NCBI GenBank assembly: GCA_963682025.1
Contig: OY821519.1
Coordinates: 136,133,094 to 136,197,093 of the forward strand
Reading direction: 5' to 3'
DNA: 64,000 nucleotides
Source of the DNA: Cordilura impudica
Lineage: Eukaryota; Arthropoda; Insecta; Diptera; Scathophagidae
In this document: piece by piece, positions 11,482 to 23,184 of the stretch
Numbering within the stretch: position 1 is the first letter of the stretch
Layout of the letters: each line of letters opens with the position of its first letter
The notes under the pieces: model-generated
Seen by the model: the letters and a program-made list of their open reading frames with translations, nothing else
Told to the model about the DNA's origin: nothing
Databases searched by the model: none
Made by a program: the position numbers and the translations under genes

Positions 11482-11799
11482 ATGGACAGAAATAAATTCG
11501 TTTGGAGTCGTGAAAAAACACATTTGGTAATTGAAAACCAAGAAAGCTATCCTGAATTATGGAACACGTCCTCAAAAGACTATAAGAATAAAATTAAAAA
11601 ACAAAACGCTTTAAAGATAATAGCCAATGACATAGACGCGCCCGAAGAAGAGGTCAAAAGGAAATTGCACAACCTCCGAACGCAGTTTGATCAAGAAGTA
11701 AACAGGGATTCGAAACAGGTTCATAAGCGAATGAAAGGAATCGCCTACAAAATAAACATAATTTGCATTTATTTTGAAATACTTGTGAAAATAAAATGA
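11482..11799 (+). CDS. MADF/Myb-like DNA-binding protein of the Harbinger element
   Basis: Small 105-residue frame starting MDRNKFVWSREKTHLVIE, with the aromatic spacing of a MADF/SANT-like domain: W near 8, a YPELWN segment, then NALKIIANDI and EEVKRKLHNLRTQF. Harbinger elements carry a second protein of this type that helps the transposase enter the nucleus and bind DNA. The frame seems complete at the N-terminus. The C-terminus after KGIAYKI turns into unrelated sequence, so the protein is probably truncated. A host MADF gene is less likely, because a Harbinger transposase piece lies only 8 bp away on the opposite strand. Confidence 0.6.
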   Translation: MDRNKFVWSREKTHLVIENQESYPELWNTSSKDYKNKIKKQNALKIIANDIDAPEEEVKRKLHNLRTQFDQEVNRDSKQVHKRMKGIAYKINIICIYFEILVKIK

Positions 11800-11806
11800 A
11801 TTAAAA

Positions 11807-12013
11807 TTATTGTTCTTGTTTTTTCTTACCTGTTGCCAAAAATCGAAGAGTAACTATAAGCCGGTCCTTTGGGGGTATACCCAATCTCATTTTAATATCC
11901 TGCTTTTGAATTCTTGTTTGAATGAAAGATAAAATGTATTCAAAATCATCATTAGACATTCTCAGGAAATTTTTCAGCTGCATGATGTCAATGCCAATGT
12001 TATTTTTCCACAA
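11807..12013 (-). pseudogene. Harbinger transposase N-terminal fragment
   Basis: A 68-residue frame with NFLRMSNDDFEYILSFI and IPPKDRLIVTLRFLATG, the conserved N-terminal helix region of ALP1/Harbinger nucleases. The whole DDE nuclease domain that should follow is absent: the frame ends at the junction with the MADF ORF. The element cannot mobilise itself. Confidence 0.7.
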
Positions 12014-12329
12014 GATATTTTTATACTGCCATTCGTAAAAAAATCAAACTCTACTGCAAGCTGTACTCACATTGTGTGGAAACATGTCCGCAATTTCTTG
12101 CAGCAAGTTCGTCGTAATAACTACAAACTACTTCTGGAAGCAGACTTCCGCAAGTTCCGGTTCGAGTAGAAACACTCCAGCAAATACATGCAGAAGTTCT
12201 TCCGCAAGTGACTTGCTAGTGGACACATGGGTTAAGACATAAAACAGAAAGTTTTCGTGGAAAAGTACCATTAAAATTATAAAATAAACATTAAAAATTT
12301 GAAATCGTAAGAAGTTGCCATCATGTTTT

Positions 12330-12667
12330 AATTTCATGACCACCACTGTATATATGATTATCTGGATCTAACGACCATTTAAGTTGGTCTGATATGGGAT
12401 ACTTTTGTGTGGACTAGTCTGAACATCAACCTACTTACACCAATTTCAATAGCGTTCTTCTTATACTCAATATAAGCTTATATGCCAAATTCCATCAAAA
12501 TATATTCACTTTAGCGATCTGTAGTTTGATAACAAGGCTTACATGGACACGCAAATAGACTGGCAGACAGACAGACTGATGGAAATCCTTAAATAGACTC
12601 AGAAAGTAATCTGAGTCGACCGTTATAAACGGCGTGTTATAACCTAAACGCAAAGTGGTATAAGGTA
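12330..12667 (-). mobile_element. HINE-like repeat, diverged partial copy
   Basis: The text parallels other copies: ACCAATTTCAATAGCGTTC, then CCATCAAAATATATTC, a TGGACACGCA block with GACAGACAGAC, and AAAGTGGTATAAGG at the end. It lacks the 3' hairpin part. More diverged than the other copies. Confidence 0.7.
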
Positions 12668-12764
12668 CATAAATATGATTTCCGAGCCCCGTCTCACATT
12701 TACCCATCCCACCCAACCGAGGAGGCACGCCCCTTAACGAGGGGGCCGCCTTACCTCAGATATG

Positions 12765-12990
12765 TCTAAAATTTTGTTTACAAAAAATAAGTGAATTTAC
12801 TAAATATGGTTATGATCGGCGTATTTTTTTTACCAGTCCCTATATAAAAATATAAATGTGGAATACAAATTCACCTAAATTTTATTTATCTTTTCTTCTG
12901 GATCCAATTAATGGTATCTAAAACCCTTTCATTAAACTCATGGTATGGGGTATCGTATAGTCGGTCTAGGTCGACAGTAATTTTACTTGC
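12765..12990 (+). mobile_element. HINE-like repeat, 3' fragment
   Basis: Contains TTTACTAAATATGGTTATGATCGG and, near the end, ATGGTATGGGGTATCGTATAG followed by GTCGGTCTAGGTCGAC, a mutated version of the terminal palindrome. A GC-rich stretch at 12670-12760 between this and the previous copy is not recognised. Confidence 0.7.
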
Positions 12991-13164
12991 TTAAATCAAA
13001 AATTTACAGTTTTAAGTATCGTATTTATAAAAATAAATTTATATCATAGTTTTACTTGAGTTTTGAGGTTGTAAAAATTTTATTATTGTGAAATGTTAAC
13101 CAAAAGCCCTACAAAATTCAAGAAAAATTTTAAAAAGCTTCATCCCGATAGAAATACACATATA

Positions 13165-13315
13165 TCTGATCTTCTCCGAGAAAAGGGACCGAGTGTGTGA
13201 AAATTACGTCTTGAGAAAAAAACGCATTTAAAGTTTCTACACCCTTTTAGGTACCAGAATCCACCGTTTTTGACACAACCCGTTTTTTGACACACTAGGT
13301 CCCTTTTCTCGTAGC
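13165..13315. repeat. Short inverted-repeat (MITE-like) element
   Basis: Left arm CGAGAAAAGGGACCGAGTGTG and, about 100 bp on, right arm CACACTAGGTCCCTTTTCTCG are inverted copies with one mismatch. A target duplication is not clear. Confidence 0.55.
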
Positions 13316-13824
13316 TTTATGTTAATTTATGTTGTTTTCATAGAATCGAATAAAAAATTTCGTCTTTTTCTTATACATTCTGAACCATTTTTGCTTAGAT
13401 AGTCTGGGTGTCACACAGTTCAATTTTAAATTAAGAGCTATTGAACTAAAATAGCGAACAAATATAAATACAAAAAAACTAGACAGCACAACTCCAATTT
13501 TAACGTTAGGACCAATGTGATGAGCAGTTATGGGATCGGATCCGGGTACAAATATAGCAAATGAAATATGTTTTTTCATTTATATGTTAGTATTTTTCGA
13601 AAAAGTGATATGATGGCCGCTGATGTAACAGAGAAAAGTACCGATTCATCAAATAATTAAAAAATATCGTAGTTTATATCACATATAATGTATTGATGAT
13701 AGCAATAATTTATCACTCTAAAATTAAAGAGCTGATGACCATTTATAGGCACACAGCAGCCTTCCCTTTTCACTTAATAGCAATAGTCTCCATACACCTG
13801 CAATTCACTCTTTCACACTACGCA

Positions 13825-14165
13825 ACAAGTAAGAAAATTATAGTCGGTCTGGGCTAGGTCTGAACATGGACCGATTCTCACCAATTTCAATAGCGTTCAT
13901 CCTATGGCCGATAAAACTTATATACCAAATTTCATCAAAATATATTCATATTTGCGACCTGCAGTTTGATTACAAGCTTTACATGGACACACAGACGGAC
14001 GGACGGACGGACGGACATCGTTAAATCAAATCAGATAGTGATTCTGATTCGATAGATAGTGATTCTGATTCGATCGGTATAATTAAAGATGGGTCTAGGT
14101 CAAATATTTTTGGTAGCAGCACAAAGTCATTATACCCAAACCACATAGTGGTATAGGGTATAAAA
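13825..14165 (-). mobile_element. HINE-like repeat, internally deleted
   Basis: The 3' end (AAGTAAGAAAATTATAGTCGG, read in plus) is joined directly to the region just before the GTCC block, so about 450 bp of the middle is missing. The 5' end CCACATAGTGGTATAGGGTA is intact and lies head to head with the next copy. Confidence 0.85.
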
Positions 14166-14182
14166 ATAAAAGAAAATTTTGT

Positions 14183-14961
14183 TATACCCTATACCACTAT
14201 GTGGTTTGGGTATAATGACTTTGTGCTGCTGTTTGTAACAACCAAAAATATTTGACCTAGACCCATCTTTAATTATACCGATCGAATCATAATCACTTTC
14301 TGAGTTGATTTAACAATGTCCGTCCGTCCGTCCGTCCGTCTGTGTGTCCATGTAAACCTTGTAATCAAACTGCAGGTCGCAAATATGAATATATTTTGAT
14401 GAAATTTGGTTGGTAAGCTTTCATCAGCCATGGGATGGACGCTATTGAAATTGGTGAGAATCGGTCCATGTTCAGACCTAGCCCCATACAAATTACCCAT
14501 ATGAAATCGACATAAATTGCCATAAGATCCAAATTGTCATATAGATCTTACTCAAATTGGGTTTGTATGCGTTCATTACATCCATTAATGAGTAGTCCAA
14601 AAATGATCCCTTTGACCCCATATAGAGCTGCTTCCCGATCTTCACTTAAATCTATTAAAAAACAAAAATATTGCACTGATTCTTCTCAAATTTTGTTTGT
14701 ATATATTTTTGCAAAATACAAGAGACTTTACCAAACATGATCAGGATCGGTCCATTTTTGGACCAAGTCCCTATATAGATATAGCATCCGATATGAACTT
14801 TTCATATCTGCAGCCAAAAAAATTAATAAAAATCCCACTCAAATTTGGTTTTTGCTTATTTTCTATGTCCAGTTAGTTGGGCCTAATAGATAGGGTCTCT
14901 AAATGCATGGTATAGGGTATCGTATAGTCGGTCTAGACCGACTATAATTTTCTTACTTGTT
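14183..14961 (+). mobile_element. HINE-like repeat, complete copy
   Basis: The 5' end is TATACCCTATACCACTATG with its inverted partner GTGGTTTGGGTATA. There is a (GTCC)n block near 14320, and the 3' end has the perfect palindrome TAGTCGGTCTAGACCGACTA followed by TAATTTTCTTACTTGT. No protein is encoded. The architecture (5' TATACCC...GGGTATA inverted repeat, GTCC repeats, 3' subterminal hairpin) is that of DINE-1/Helentron-associated elements. Assignment to rolling-circle elements is inference. Confidence 0.8.
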
Positions 14962-15202
14962 TTCTAATACATTTTAAGCTACTAATAAGTATTTCTCTAA
15001 CAAACAAAATTTAGGCAGGTAAAAACCTAAAAACAAGAAAAAAATTCTTAAGAAAAAGTATTCGTACATTTGAAATATAAATAGAAAAAAACTAAATTTA
15101 CATTAACTATTGCTTAAGTTAGCAACTTACAAGATATCCTTTGCACTTCAGTAAATCACACAAGTGCTATATAGGATTGGAGTGGTGATTTCAACCGATT
15201 TT

Positions 15203-16867
15203 TATACCATATAGCACTATGTGGTTTGGGTATAATGACTTTGTGCTCCTGTTTGTAACTACCAAAATTATTTGATCTAGACCCATCTTTTACTGTACCG
15301 ATCGACTCAGAATCAGTTTCTAAGTCCATTTATTGATGTCTGTCCGTCCGCCTGTCCGCCTGTCCGTCTGTCCGTCTATGTGTCCATGTAAACTTTGTAA
15401 TCAAACCACAGGTCGCAAATATGCATATATTTTGAAGAAATTTGGTATATAAGCTTTCATTGGCCATAAGATAGATGCAATTAAAATTGGTGGAATTCGG
15501 TTAATGTTCAGACCTTGTCCCCATACAAATGATCCCTATGAAATTGACATAAATTGCCATAAGATCCAAATTATAATATAGATCTCAGTCAAATTGGGTT
15601 TGTAAGCGTTTATTATATCCATTAATGAGAAGTCCAAAAATAATCCCTATGGGACAATTCTTAGTCGTGGGCCCCATCTAGAGCTGCTTCCGATCTTCAC
15701 TTGAATCTATCAAAAAACAAAAATATTGCACAGATTTCTCTCAAATTTGGTTTGTGTATATTTTTTCAAAATATAAGTGACTTTACCAAATATGGTCAGC
15801 ATCGGTCCATATTTCGTCCTAGTCCCCATATAAAAATAGCACCCGATATGAACTTTTCCATATCTGCAGCCAAAAAAAGTAATAACAATGACACTCAAAT
15901 TTGGTTTATGCTATATCGAATTAGTTGGACCGAAGAGATAGTGTCTCTAAACCATGGTATCGTATGGGCGGTCTAGAATTAAAGTTCCTTTTTCATAAAT
16001 GAAACACAACTTTATTTAATTAAATTTATTCTATAAATTTAATTGTCTTGTATTTTGAAGACACTTTAAAATAATTTAATTGCATTAATTGTTCAAATTA
16101 AAGTTCCTTTTTCATAACTGAAACAACACTTTATTTAATTTATATTAATTTAATTTATTTTATTAATTTAATTGTCCTTTTGAAAACACTTTATAATCTT
16201 TGAATTTCATTAATTGTTCTGCTTGTTTTGGAATCTTGTTTATGACTTGTAAATTGGTGATCGATTGTCGTTGATATATGTAAATCAATTATAATTATTT
16301 ATGTTCGAAAAATCGTGTAAGATCATGATTGGTCAAGTATTTTCTTATCCTTTCTTACGCACTGTACGTAAGAAAGCAAAAAAAAAATATTAGTGGGAAT
16401 ATAAGTATGTAAATATGTGTATATAGATTTACATACATATTACTAGTTTTCGCATTCTTCATGCCCAATTGTCTTTCACTTAGTAACAAAATAATTTACT
16501 AAAGCAAGCCTGTGCATGTTCGATCATGTCGATAGCGGTATACATACATGTGTACGAGTGTATGTACATATACATGTAGGTTTAACACGAAAGCTATAAA
16601 AACAAGATTCTGCATTCCCAATCATAATACTTAGCAACAATAAAATATATGTAACAAATCAAATGCCGTTATTATATTTGACTATTTATAAATATTCAAA
16701 GCAAGCAAGCACTTAGCAACAAAATAATTACATATGTAAGTTTAAAAGGTTATGGTAGTATACAAATTATATTAAGGGTATTCATTATTAGTATAAATAT
16801 ATAAACATATATATAACGATATGTAGGTGCATATAACTCTAGACCGACTATAATTTTCTTACTTGTT
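15203..16867 (+). mobile_element. HINE-like repeat split by an LTR
   Basis: A complete copy whose 3' palindrome is cut in the middle. The left part ends GGCGGTCTAG at 15976 and the right part resumes CTAGACCGACTATAATTTTC at 16839. The gap is the LTR at 15977-16838. The copy itself sits within a Tc1 remnant, which continues at 16868. Confidence 0.85.
15977..16838 (-). mobile_element. Errantivirus-type solo LTR
   Basis: An 862-bp insert flanked by CTAG on both sides (15973-15976 and 16839-16842). Read on minus it starts AGTTATATGC and ends GGAACTTTAATT. AGT...ATT ends with a 4-bp duplication are typical of gypsy-group (errantivirus) LTRs. Near its minus-strand 3' end lies a tandem duplication of about 120 bp (15977-16094 and 16096-16222). 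A small palindrome TTTCTTACG/CGTAAGAAA is at about 16352. No internal coding region is present, so it is a recombined solo LTR. Confidence 0.65.
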
Positions 16868-17330
16868 ATTATTGTAGAACAACAACAGTTTGGCATTGTG
16901 CTCCATATGTTTTGGATCATTATCCTGCTGAAACCAAAAATCATCTCCAAGGCGGAGTTGTTGTGCGCTTTGTTTAAAAATGTTCTTTCAAAATGTTTAT
17001 GTGTCAAATTGGATCAAATAAGTATGGGTTTACCAAACCCGTTACCTATCATACAACCCCAAACTATAACGACAACTCCATCATTTTTAACCACTGGCAA
17101 AAGATGTTCTTTATTTAAAGGAGTTACACTTTTTTGCCAAACTTTTTTCCTTTTATGCCGAAAATGCAAACACGTTCCCAAATTTCGGGAACCTTGTTTA
17201 CTACTCATTTGTAAAGTCCATACGCTTTTTCTATTGACATCGGAAATGAATGGCTTTCTACGAGACACACGTCCGTATAGTGAGATTTTTTTAAAAATTT
17301 GCTAACGGCAAAAGGTTCGTAATTCAAAAT
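16868..17330 (-). pseudogene. Tc1-like transposase remnant
   Basis: Minus-strand pieces read RRKPFISDVNRK, then VIVWGCMIGNGFGKPI, then LRLGDDFWFQQDNDPKH. This is the order and motif set of Tc1 transposases, with the Asp of QQDNDPKH being the second catalytic Asp. Several frameshifts and a segment loss are evident. The HINE-like copy inserted at 16867 cuts it off. Confidence 0.75.
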
Positions 17331-17805
17331 ATTTTATTAAAGCTTTTATTAATATTTTTAGATAAAATTTTATATTTTATTAAAATCTTTGTTGATATTT
17401 TTAGATCAAAATAATTAAACTTGAGGCCAACTATTGTTAACTATTTTTATCTAAAAATTGCAACAAAAAGGCCGAAATAACACTCAAATTTATTTTTGTT
17501 AATATTTATAATTTTCATCCTCATATGTCGGACTATATTTTCTGGCAAGTGTATGAGTACAACTACGATGCCATTAGCTTTATCTCTTCTATCACATGTC
17601 CATTGATGATTTCTCATCTCATTCCTCAGCAAAATTGTATATCCATATAAAGAATATAAAATACTGTGGTACGTTTGATTTAATATTAAAAATATCACTC
17701 GCACGAATACATCCCTCCTACTTTACTAATAAATAATTATCATACGCCCTGAATATGCTATTCAACAAATTGATAAAAAAAAAAATATTTTAGAAAACTG
17801 GAACA
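17331..17805. other. No gene; short direct repeat
   Basis: AT-rich. ATATTTTATTAAA...GATATTTTTAGAT occurs twice in tandem between 17325 and 17410. Nothing else recognised. Confidence 0.5.
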
Positions 17806-18528
17806 ACTATGTGATACCTTATACCATGCGTTCAGAGAACTAGTCTTAGGTCCAACTAATTTCCAAATTTGAGTGGACTTTTTTATTATATTTTTTTTTC
17901 TTTATATATGAAAAAGTTCATATCGGATGGTATATTTACAAGGGGGTAGGTCAAAAAATGGACCGATCCTGACCATATTTGATAAAGTTACTTATTTTTT
18001 GCAAAAACATATACAAACCAAATTTGAGAAAAATCTGTGAAATATTCTTGTTTTATGATAGATTCAAGTGAAGCAGCTTTATATGGGGGCTATGACTAAG
18101 AATTTTCTCATAGGGATTATTTTTGGACTATAGATTAATGGATGTAATAAACACACACAAACCCAATTTGTCCCAGATCTGTATGATAATTTATGGTAAT
18201 TTAAGTTGACCTCATAGGGGTCATTTGAATAAGGACTAAGTCTGAACATCATCGATTTTCACCAATCTTAATAGTGTTTGATCAATATACATATATTACC
18301 TATATAAATTGGTGAAAATCGATGCATGTTCAGACTTAGTGTGTATTCATATTAGCAACCTGTATTTTGATTACAAGGTTTATATGGACACACAGACGGA
18401 CGATCTGAGTCGCTCGGTATAATAAAAGTCGATTGGTATAATAGGTCTAAAATTTTTAGTAGTCACAAACATCAACACAAAGTCATTATACCCTGATCAC
18501 GGACCACATAGTGGTATGGGGTATAAAA
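17806..18528 (-). mobile_element. HINE-like repeat lacking the 3' palindrome
   Basis: Begins ATACCTTATACCATGCGTTC and ends CCACATAGTGGTATGGGGTA. The terminal palindrome is missing on the left and the GTCC block is shortened. Confidence 0.8.
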
Positions 18529-20490
18529 AGGAAAAAAAATAATATGTTTTAAAGATTCCATTCGATTAAACGAAATGAGAAATCATCAATGGCTTTCGAG
18601 TTATAGCTAAACAACTAAGCAAACAAACATCAAGAAAATATATAAAAAAACAATGTTGTCAGCACACTGGAAGACTTTCTTGTCAGTAATAATAATGGAT
18701 ACTAGCAGATCCCAGGAAATTCAAGAGCAAATGCTAGAAAATTTTATTTTTTTATTCTATTTATTTCTATCAAAGATTTTTTAATCTATTAAATTCATTA
18801 AATTTATTTCATTATAAATATTTGTTAAACACTCAGAAATAAGAGCCTAAAGGTATTTAAACTACCCATCTAATGGTATGCTAATTTTAATCGTGTGATA
18901 TCCAATTATTATAATGAAATTCGATTGCGTTATTGTCGTTATTGGTTTATGTCCAAAATTATTTTTCAATTCAACACATGGCTTTTCATATACATTTTTT
19001 GCAAACACATAAACAAATTTAATAAACACACACACAGCACTTTAAATGAATTTTAATCAAAAAAATGTACCACACGATAAATCTGTAAATTTGGTGGATA
19101 GCTAAAAAAAAAATACCTTTCAAGTGAGGTATGTTTGGTCAACATCGTTTCAAAACTGACAAAGTTACATTGGTCACAAGAAATCGCCTTGCTTGTTAAA
19201 ATTATAGATTTCATATTTAAAAAAAAATCCATAAGAAAAATTTTAAAACTTCTTAAATTTATAACGCTTTTACTGAGTTAATATATTCGCAACACAAAAA
19301 AAAAGCATTTTAAATTACTATAATTTTCCAAAGTATTAAAAGCAATAATGATGATATCGAAACGATTATACTTAATGCAGACAACGTTAAAAGTAATAAC
19401 ATTTTACCAGCTGTAATAATAAATGGTTATACGGATACGAGGTAGTTCATGGTGGTGGCTTCCAATATAAATGTGCGTATCGTTACGTGTGAGTGTCTGT
19501 GTGAATAAGTAATGGTAATGTGTAAACCATTTCAAATCAAGGACGAACAAGACATATTGAAAGCTATTAAATATTTCAGAATAAAAAGGTTTGTACTTTA
19601 GTTTTTTGACGAATGTCATAAAATTATTTCCAAACAACTAAAAATTTCATAATATATATATAATTAATCATAATTAAGACTGATTGCTGTTATAAATTTC
19701 AGAACCAATCGTACATAAAACATTATTCACTAGTACTAACAAGAACTAATTCATTTGATTATCTGCTTATTTGGTTAAAAAAAAAAAGTATTTTTACAAA
19801 ATATGCTAGTTTTACAAAATATGCTTCAAAATGCAATTGCAATGAATTATGACTTGAATGGTGGTTGTTTTCAGTGGCATTGATTCAAGTGCCATGCATT
19901 CTGCTGTTTTCTGCTTAATTGCAGTTACTCTATTAGTAATACAATACAATATGTTGTAAAATCCAACATAAAGCTATTTGCACCTTGAAACATACATAAT
20001 GAGGTCATTGGCAGATTATATTTACGAACAAATAAAAAAAAGGCCATGCTACTAAATTTTTCAGTAATCTGAATAATGTTCTTCAGCCTTGTGAAATTGT
20101 GTAGTTGTGAAATCTTATGTAACATGAAATCATATCATAACAAAAACTTATTAGAAATAATTAATTATGCTTAAGCATAAGCTCAGCCAATCCAAATTGG
20201 TAAAGCTAACAGTTGGACGGAGAAACCTGCGGTCAATTATAGGCCTTTTTGAGTGCTGGATAGAGTATAAAGATGTGCTTTTTTCAAAGTGAAACATAAG
20301 AAAAGCCAAACGAAGTTAATGGAAAAGTACTTTCGGCAATTTATAATACACTCTAATAAAAATTCGGAGGACTTTGAGATGGCAATAATTTTAATATTAA
20401 TACTTGTTTTTGTCAATTATTTGGCAAAAGTTTGTGGTATTTATATTTCTGATTAATAAATGTTAATTAGCTTAATTTTAATAGAAATTC
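18529..20490. other. No recognisable feature
   Basis: AT-rich DNA. Open frames at 19404-19637 and 19925-20125 show no domain and are not supported as genes. Confidence 0.5.
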
Positions 20491-20499
20491 CAACATGAG

Positions 20500-21230
20500 T
20501 TAGTCGTCCCAGTATATTGCATGTTTTTTATGACGAAGCCTATTGAGTAGTCTTTGGACGTCCTTCCCAAGATTTATCAGTTCCCCTGTTAGCCAGGGTT
20601 TATCTCGTGGAGATCTCCTTTCCCGGAGTGGACAACATTTCTTGAAAGTCTTAATTAGGCTCCTCGTTAATCTATCCACTTCCCCGTCAACCTCCTCGAC
20701 ATACCTTAGGTCTATGGGAGGGGTAGCTAGACGGGCCTGTATATTTCTTCCAAATTTAAACCAATCAGTTTTAGTCTTATTCCTGAACTTAAAGGGTTCA
20801 GGTGGCGGTTGTGTTAGTTTCAATAAAATGTATCGATGAGCCGAGAATGAATGTTCGCTAGCGACATGCCAGTCTTGGATATCATCCACAAAATTTTTTG
20901 AACAAATTGAAACATCTAGTACCTCTTCCCTTAATTTGTTAACGAAGGTCACCGTGTTCCCAAAATTAAGGGTAAAAAGGTCATTTTCGTTAAGGAATTC
21001 AAGTAATGCATCCCCCCTTTGGTTACAGTTCGAACTTCCCCAAGCTATATGGTGAGAATTCGCATCGCACCCTATGAGCATTTCCTTGCCTGTTATTCTG
21101 GCCGTTTTTACCATCTTTTCCAGTTCCGACGTCGGTGGAGGTGTCGGCGAGTCCGAAGAGAGATAAACCGATGCCAAGAGCATTAGGATCATTTAGTAAC
21201 CTTGTCATTTACCGTTCAAGGTTCCTGTAC
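20500..21230 (-). pseudogene. LOA-type endonuclease domain, truncated
   Basis: Encodes an apurinic-like endonuclease region: GCDANSHHIAWGSSNCNQRG (the GDxN-type active-site block with the HxxWGS sequence of the LOA/R1 group), FLNENDLFTLN, and SEHSFSAHRYILL, which holds the SDH-like final motif in altered form. A 230-codon frame is open from 21192 to 20500 and stops just after the linker. RT and RNase H domains are absent here. The RNase H fragment at 48.5 kb belongs to the same general clade. Confidence 0.75.
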
Positions 21231-21479
21231 TAGTTTTATATGTAACTTACCTTTTTGTAGTTTTTCCATCAGAATTAGAGTAGACGTTTTGCTCGGATGA
21301 AGATTGATCTGTATGAGCATGATCATTGTTCGGCTAAAAGTTTTTCTTCTTGGGAGTTAGTTATTTCCAACTCTCCCTTTGAAGCTGAGGTGGATATTGT
21401 TGGGTCAGTGAAAGTCCCCTCACTAGTTCCCGCCTTGGTCTCATCATTTGCCATCTCCCAGTGAATGGTCGTCTTGCCT

Positions 21480-22677
21480 ACTTTAAGGTAGACTGAAGTT
21501 GGTCTTTAGGCCAGCCATTTACTCCTGATTCTGTTTACCCAAGACCTTAACTACGTCGTCGGTAGCAAGTTTGATGCCCCAACCTTTAATGAAGAAGGAG
21601 GCTCTGGTCAGGGATAGAATGTCCGCCTTTTTGACGAGGAACAGTTGGCACCATCCCAAGGAGCTGATATACATTCCACCATTTTCTCCAAGATTTTTAC
21701 ACATGCGTTGGATGCAAGTTATAGCTGTTAATTTGGATCTTCTGGTCATCCTTCCCGGCATCTAGGGTATATTCCAGGATCATTTTATTAAACGCCTCTT
21801 CGAGAGCTTGTCTCTGGGTTACAGGGATTTTGCCTGTGGGCTACTAAAATCGACAATGACATAAAAAAGTTCGTCCATTGCTGGTTTTTTCACCATACTA
21901 GCATCTGAAGTCGGCTATTCCTTGCCTGATGGTACAATCTGCTTTCTCTTCATTGCTTGTCTTTCACCTTTGGAAGAATTCTGGACTTGTAATGAACGAA
22001 CATTTTGCACCACTTTTCCCAGTTAACGTTTGCCCAATAACCTCTCCTTTAGATTGAGTTCCCGTGATGGTACCTCCGTTCTTCTGGTTGGGGTTATTGG
22101 TCCACTGTGTACCAGTTGGCACGGAGTTCATCTTCTTCTTTTTTGCTTCTGCAATGTTCTGCTTCTCAGGAGAACGTGTCCGCTTGCCCCCATCCTAGGA
22201 TACGGGTGTAACAGTCCATTATCCTTTGGAACATCTTGCTTCGCTGCAGCTTTTCCGGTTCATTTTGACAATTTTCCGTCGTTGGGCCCCAGATAACTTT
22301 TTTTTATTTGTAGAGAGTTTAGCTATGCTGGCGCTTACTTTCTCTACCATTTTGTTGACTTCAGAATTTGCCTTTTCAGGCTGTGTGGCAATGATTGTGT
22401 CATTGCCTTCATTTGTGGAATTCTATTCGTCGGAATCCGCACCTGTCATGTGAGGTTGAGGTCGCACAAAGCTCCCTCTCGTATCAGACTCCTCAGTCTC
22501 CTTATTTTGGGTTTTTCTTGTAACATACCCATCTATAGAGGCCAAGTTACCAACCTCCATAGTGGACTTGCAGTCAGCTGATCTCGAACACTGTGGGACC
22601 CCTTGCTCACCACACTTAGCCGCCGGTACTTGGTTATTTAGGCCCTGCACCGTAACTTTATTCTTATTAGTGGACAT
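21480..22677 (-). pseudogene. LOA-type ORF1 (gag-like), multiply frameshifted
   Basis: Starts at 22677 with MSTNKNKVTVQG and runs 84 codons. Further pieces follow in other frames: MDELFYVIVDFSSP around 21880, then NLHPTH... and a 21519-21761 segment. The order and the Asp-rich VIVD motif resemble ORF1 of LOA elements. Several indels and stops; not functional. Confidence 0.5.
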
Positions 22678-23184
22678 AAATCATAGTTTTGGTTTCTTTT
22701 CGAGAACCTTCCCTATCCAGTTTTTGGTCCGCGGGGAGTGCATGACCACCGAAAATCAACGTACTCTTGTAGAAACATCTTTAGTTGTAAAGGGAGTTTT
22801 TACTTGATTATGATTATCTTTAAGCTAAGATGTTCTCTAGCAGTAATCTTCTACTAGTGCCGGTGAGCATTTGTATAAGAGCCTTTACGGTACATCCTAA
22901 CCCCCCCCCCCTATCTGGGGACGCGTCCGATGGGAGACTGGCATCTATCGCACGGGTAATATGTACTTAACAAAACCTTAAATGTCAGATCCAATGTTTT
23001 TTTACTTTTCTTTAAGAAAATTTTCTAAAATTTGGTAATAAAACAATACTTCATATCTGAGAGACCAAAAAAAAAAATATCTCTTTAATCAATTTCAAGT
23101 TGAAAAAAGTGCCGCCAAATTGCATGACCTAGTGCTTTTTTTGGCACAAAGGTGGTCTGGGGCATTCGCTATTTCTTGGCGATT

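Larger units (their letters stand above)
11129..12225. mobile_element. PIF/Harbinger-like element, internally decayed
   Basis: Two convergent fragments match the two-gene layout of PIF/Harbinger elements: a MADF-like DNA-binding ORF on plus and a transposase N-terminus on minus. The shared motif GTGTCCACT lies at the left (about 11131) and, inverted, at the right (about 12222), and is the likely terminal repeat. Both ends are rich in TTGCAGAAG/TTCCGCAAG motifs that could be transposase binding sites. No clean 3-bp duplication was found, so the exact borders are uncertain. The catalytic part of the transposase is missing. Confidence 0.6.
20492..22970 (-). mobile_element. LOA-clade LINE, 5' part only
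   Basis: Minus-strand element retaining the 5' UTR, ORF1 and the start of ORF2 but no reverse transcriptase. This is the opposite of the usual 5' truncation of LINEs, so the 3' part was removed after insertion. An 11-C homopolymer lies in the 5' region near 22901. Confidence 0.7.

Noticed and set aside
14273..14500. Repeated 60-90-residue frames with MGARSEHGPILTNF in many places
   Set aside because: They are fortuitous frames of the HINE-like repeats; the same peptide appears in each copy on the same relative strand and breaks often.
16898..17305. 135-residue plus-strand frame
   Set aside because: It is the antisense of the Tc1 transposase remnant on minus.
22030..22807. Plus-strand frames over 22.0-22.8 kb
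   Set aside because: Shadows of the minus-strand LOA ORF1.
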